A model generated the notes under the pieces. That model searched no databases. It had not been told where the DNA came from and saw only the letters and a list, made by a program, of their open reading frames with translations. A stretch of 17,815 nucleotides of DNA, taken from Halieaceae bacterium. Lineage in GTDB: Bacteria > Pseudomonadota > Gammaproteobacteria > Pseudomonadales > Halieaceae. Each line of letters begins with the position of its first letter. Positions within the stretch are counted from its first letter, which is position 1. The stretch spans positions 45,640-63,454 of the forward strand of contig DPGN01000012.1 in the NCBI GenBank assembly GCA_003523185.1. Direction: 5' to 3'. Both the position numbers and the translations under genes were made by a program. Shown one piece after another: positions 16,246-17,815 of the stretch.

Positions 16246-16633
16246 ACGACTTAGCTCCACTATCCGGATCATTAGAGCCAACCTCGCCCTTAAGGGCTTC
16301 GATCTCTTGCCGCAACACTTCGTACTCCTCGAGCTTTCGGCCCAAAAATGCCGTGGCCAAGGACGCCTTTTCGGCGACCCCTTGCGGGGTTAATACATAC
16401 AAATAAGCCACCTTGTTGCCTGACTTACGAAAGTTGTCGGCCTTTACAAATCCTCGCTCGACGAGTGCCTTCAATGCATAGTTAATGCCACCCAGCGACA
16501 CGCCGAGTTCTGCAGCAAGTTGGCGTTGACTCAGCTCGGGGTTTGACTCCAAGGCACGCAGCACCCGGAGTCTCAGCTCGTCCCTGGCCCCTGGATGCAA
16601 TGCTGAGTCGCTATTTTTGAGTGCATCGTTCAT
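16244..16633 (-). CDS. MarR-family EPS-associated transcriptional regulator
   Basis: A 129-residue DNA-binding protein. A winged helix-turn-helix spans about 20-85, with the HTH in LSQRQLAAELGVSLGGINYA (34-53) and the wing in GNKVAYLYVLTPQGVAEK (72-89). The C-terminal part (about 90-118) is a likely coiled coil (RKLEEYEVLRQEIEALKGE), probably for dimerisation. It matches a group of MarR-like regulators found in EPS loci between the export/chain-length genes and the sugar genes (family knowledge). The ATG at 16633 lacks a good ribosome-binding site and lies inside a dyad (16628-16642), suggesting self-repression. It could set expression of the downstream operon. Confidence 0.88.
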   Translation of the reverse strand: MNDALKNSDSALHPGARDELRLRVLRALESNPELSQRQLAAELGVSLGGINYALKALVERGFVKADNFRKSGNKVAYLYVLTPQGVAEKASLATAFLGRKLEEYEVLRQEIEALKGEVGSNDPDSGAKS

Positions 16634-16642
16634 AGACTGAAC
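16628..16642. promoter_or_regulatory. Operator-like dyad A over the MarR gene start
   Basis: GTTCA-tagac-TGAAC is a perfect 5-base-arm dyad with a 5-base spacer; it covers the MarR ATG (16631-16633). It shares arm sequence and spacer length with a second dyad 31 bases away. Binding by the MarR protein encoded here is inferred. Confidence 0.55.
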
Positions 16643-16656
16643 GCTAACAGAAAAGT

Positions 16657-16675
16657 ATGTTCAGTGTATGAACAT
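16657..16675. promoter_or_regulatory. Operator-like dyad B upstream of the MarR gene
   Basis: ATGTTCA-gtgta-TGAACAT is a perfect 7-base-arm dyad with a 5-base spacer. Its centre lies 31 bases (about three helical turns) from that of dyad A, so both would face the same side of the helix. On the minus strand it overlaps CATACT (16654-16659), a possible -10 box; the promoter itself is weak by eye. It is a probable regulator binding site. Confidence 0.6.
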
Positions 16676-16717
16676 TTAATGATTTATTGCTGTATTTAGT
16701 GACAAAAGCCGCAAAGG

Positions 16718-16748
16718 TGACAGGTGCTTGCGCACCCGCGACTTGTCA
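16718..16748 (-). terminator. Hairpin between wzz and the MarR gene (weak terminator or attenuator)
   Basis: GGTGC (16723-16727) pairs with GCACC (16732-16736) around TTGC, and outer arms TGACA (16718-16722) and TGTCA (16744-16748) extend the stem across a 7-base bulge. On the minus strand it is followed by the T-rich but interrupted TTTGCGGCTTTT. It may partly stop readthrough from wzz. A second stem, AAGCTC/GAGCTT (16753-16758, 16772-16777), overlaps the wzz stop. Confidence 0.35.
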
Positions 16749-16775
16749 TCCAAAGCTCAGACCTGTTACCCGAGC

Positions 16776-17735
16776 TTAAGCCTCCGGCTCTGACCTTGCG
16801 TAGTGCCGTATTAGGACAATCACTACACCCAACATCCCGCCTAAGAGCGTACCCAGAACGCAAATCAATGCGCGGCTGGGTTTACTCTTTTCTTCGGGGA
16901 TGACCGCTGGGTCGATGGTCTTAAACACGTACTCGGGGCGAACTTCGGCCAGCATCACGGTCTCGGTCTGTGACTGGATGAGCTCAAAGAACATGGCCTG
17001 AAGGTCGGCGAGCGACGTGTTGGCGACCTGCTGCTTTAAGTACTCGATCGACTTCTCGGCCTCAGCCACGTCTTGTGCCTTCACAGCAGCGTTGACGTCC
17101 TCAACCAGCCAGTTGACCCACTGAGCTGCGATGACCGGAGAGTGGTGATCAACAGACACGGTCACATAGGCGGTCTGCTTGTCCTCGGACACGCTCAGGA
17201 TATCCATAAACTCTTCGTGGGCCTCGAGTAACGAGGGCTTGGGTTGTTTTGGGAAATCAACATCCCGAACCCAAGTGGCCGTGGCAGCTTCAAAATCATC
17301 GGCATCGAAAATGATATCGCCAGAACCCGCGTCCCAAGAATCAACGGCCATGAGCTCGGGGAGAATATCTCGTCGCTCAACAAAGTCACCGATAAACGCG
17401 CGCGACTTCATGAGCTGCATCCCGAGCTGTGCTCGAGACCCTTCTTCCCCGCCGGGGAGTGACACGCCTGCCAAGCTTGCCAGACCGCCGTATTGTTTCA
17501 TGAGGCCAGAGAGGCCTCCGCCGCTGCTTTCGGCGGGCGCCAACAAGGCGCTTGCGGTATAGATGTTGGGGAGGGATAGCGCCACAACCACTGAAATAGC
17601 CGCGGCAAGACCGGTCACGGCGGAGATCAGCCACTTACCCCCCCAAAGCACCATGAACAGCTCTTTGAGGTCGATCTCATCGTCCGGGTAGGGGTTTTGG
17701 AGTAACGGATTATTGTTGGGTGTTAGTTCAGACAT
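16776..17735 (-). CDS. wzz: Wzz-type polysaccharide chain-length regulator
   Basis: A 319-residue inner-membrane polysaccharide co-polymerase. Seen: a polar N-terminus with EIDLKELFMVLWGGKWLI (20-37), a first membrane span at about 34-54, a long periplasmic domain with a probable coiled region near 225-250, and a C-terminal proline-rich PAVIPEEKSKPSRAL followed by a second span (about 290-312). This is the usual Wzz N- and C-terminal arrangement. There is no fused tyrosine-kinase domain, so it is the short class. It would set polymer length with Wzy. The ATG at 17735 lies two bases after the stop of an upstream partial gene, implying coupling. G+C content is higher than in the distal part of the operon. 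Confidence 0.9.
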   Translation of the reverse strand: MSELTPNNNPLLQNPYPDDEIDLKELFMVLWGGKWLISAVTGLAAAISVVVALSLPNIYTASALLAPAESSGGGLSGLMKQYGGLASLAGVSLPGGEEGSRAQLGMQLMKSRAFIGDFVERRDILPELMAVDSWDAGSGDIIFDADDFEAATATWVRDVDFPKQPKPSLLEAHEEFMDILSVSEDKQTAYVTVSVDHHSPVIAAQWVNWLVEDVNAAVKAQDVAEAEKSIEYLKQQVANTSLADLQAMFFELIQSQTETVMLAEVRPEYVFKTIDPAVIPEEKSKPSRALICVLGTLLGGMLGVVIVLIRHYARSEPEA

Positions 17736-17737
17736 GA

Positions 17738-17815
17738 TTACAAATTCGCCACGGCTGCAATCGATACCATTGACTGGTAAACGATCTGGGTAATCTCACG
17801 CCAACTCGCGAGAGA
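17738..17815 (-). CDS. C-terminal end of an upstream gene (partial)
   Basis: The last 25 codons of an open frame entering from the right edge, ending with TAA two bases before the wzz ATG. The residues are SLASWREITQIVYQSMVSIA followed by AVANL. The tight spacing and operon position make a polysaccharide export protein (Wza/SLBB type) plausible, but the fragment is too short for the family to be recognised. The 5' end lies outside the window. Confidence 0.5.
   Translation of the reverse strand, partial: SLASWREITQIVYQSMVSIAAVANL

Noticed and set aside
16634..16775. JUMPstart/ops element for RfaH-type control
   Set aside because: I looked for GGCGGTAG-like sequence on the coding strand upstream of the biosynthetic genes and found none.
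1..17815. CRISPR array, insertion sequence, tRNA gene or phage integration site
   Set aside because: No regularly spaced repeats, transposase motifs, tRNA-like sequence or attachment-site duplications were seen by eye.

Overview
The window reads as one long leftward (minus-strand) surface-polysaccharide operon. Left of its end lies a short spacer, then the start of a ribosomal RNA operon that also reads leftward and leaves the window at base 1. The 16S 5' segment, the gammaproteobacterial-type rrn leader (boxA/boxC-like) and the gene content point to a gammaproteobacterium, probably a marine one near Cellvibrionales/Halieaceae. The lineage is inferred from only about 90 bases of 16S and remembered protein resemblance, so it is tentative.

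Layout from right to left, in the direction of transcription: the last codons of an upstream gene (about 17815-17738); a Wzz-type chain-length regulator; a 142-base gap with hairpins and two operator-like dyads; a MarR-type EPS regulator; UDP-glucose 6-dehydrogenase (ugd); UDP-glucuronate 4-epimerase; bifunctional ManC; a doubtful 79-codon small ORF; a Wzx flippase; a Wzy-type polymerase; an SGNH-domain O-acyltransferase; three GT4 glycosyltransferases; gmd; rmd; a family I inorganic pyrophosphatase with a signal-like N-terminus; and the priming sugar-phosphate transferase. A hairpin/T-tract terminator follows at 1103-1131. Many junctions abut or overlap by a few bases, and five genes start with GTG, consistent with a translationally coupled operon.

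The genes fit a Wzx/Wzy pathway. Ugd plus the epimerase would give UDP-GlcA and UDP-GalA. ManC makes GDP-mannose, which Gmd and Rmd convert to GDP-D-rhamnose. The membrane sugar transferase loads the first sugar on undecaprenyl phosphate and the three GT4 enzymes extend it. The acyltransferase decorates, Wzx flips, Wzy polymerises and Wzz sets length. The predicted polymer is an acidic, probably O-acetylated heteropolysaccharide with D-rhamnose and/or mannose. Phosphomannomutase is not in the window.

Base composition differs along the locus. One 60-base line in wzz has 32 G+C, one in rmd has 19. This suggests an exchangeable AT-richer sugar/GT cassette between conserved genes. The points most worth a second look are the pyrophosphatase beside the priming transferase, the paired dyads at the MarR gene start, the small ORF after manC, and the orphan ORF between the polysaccharide and rRNA operons. 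I found no wholly unknown system.
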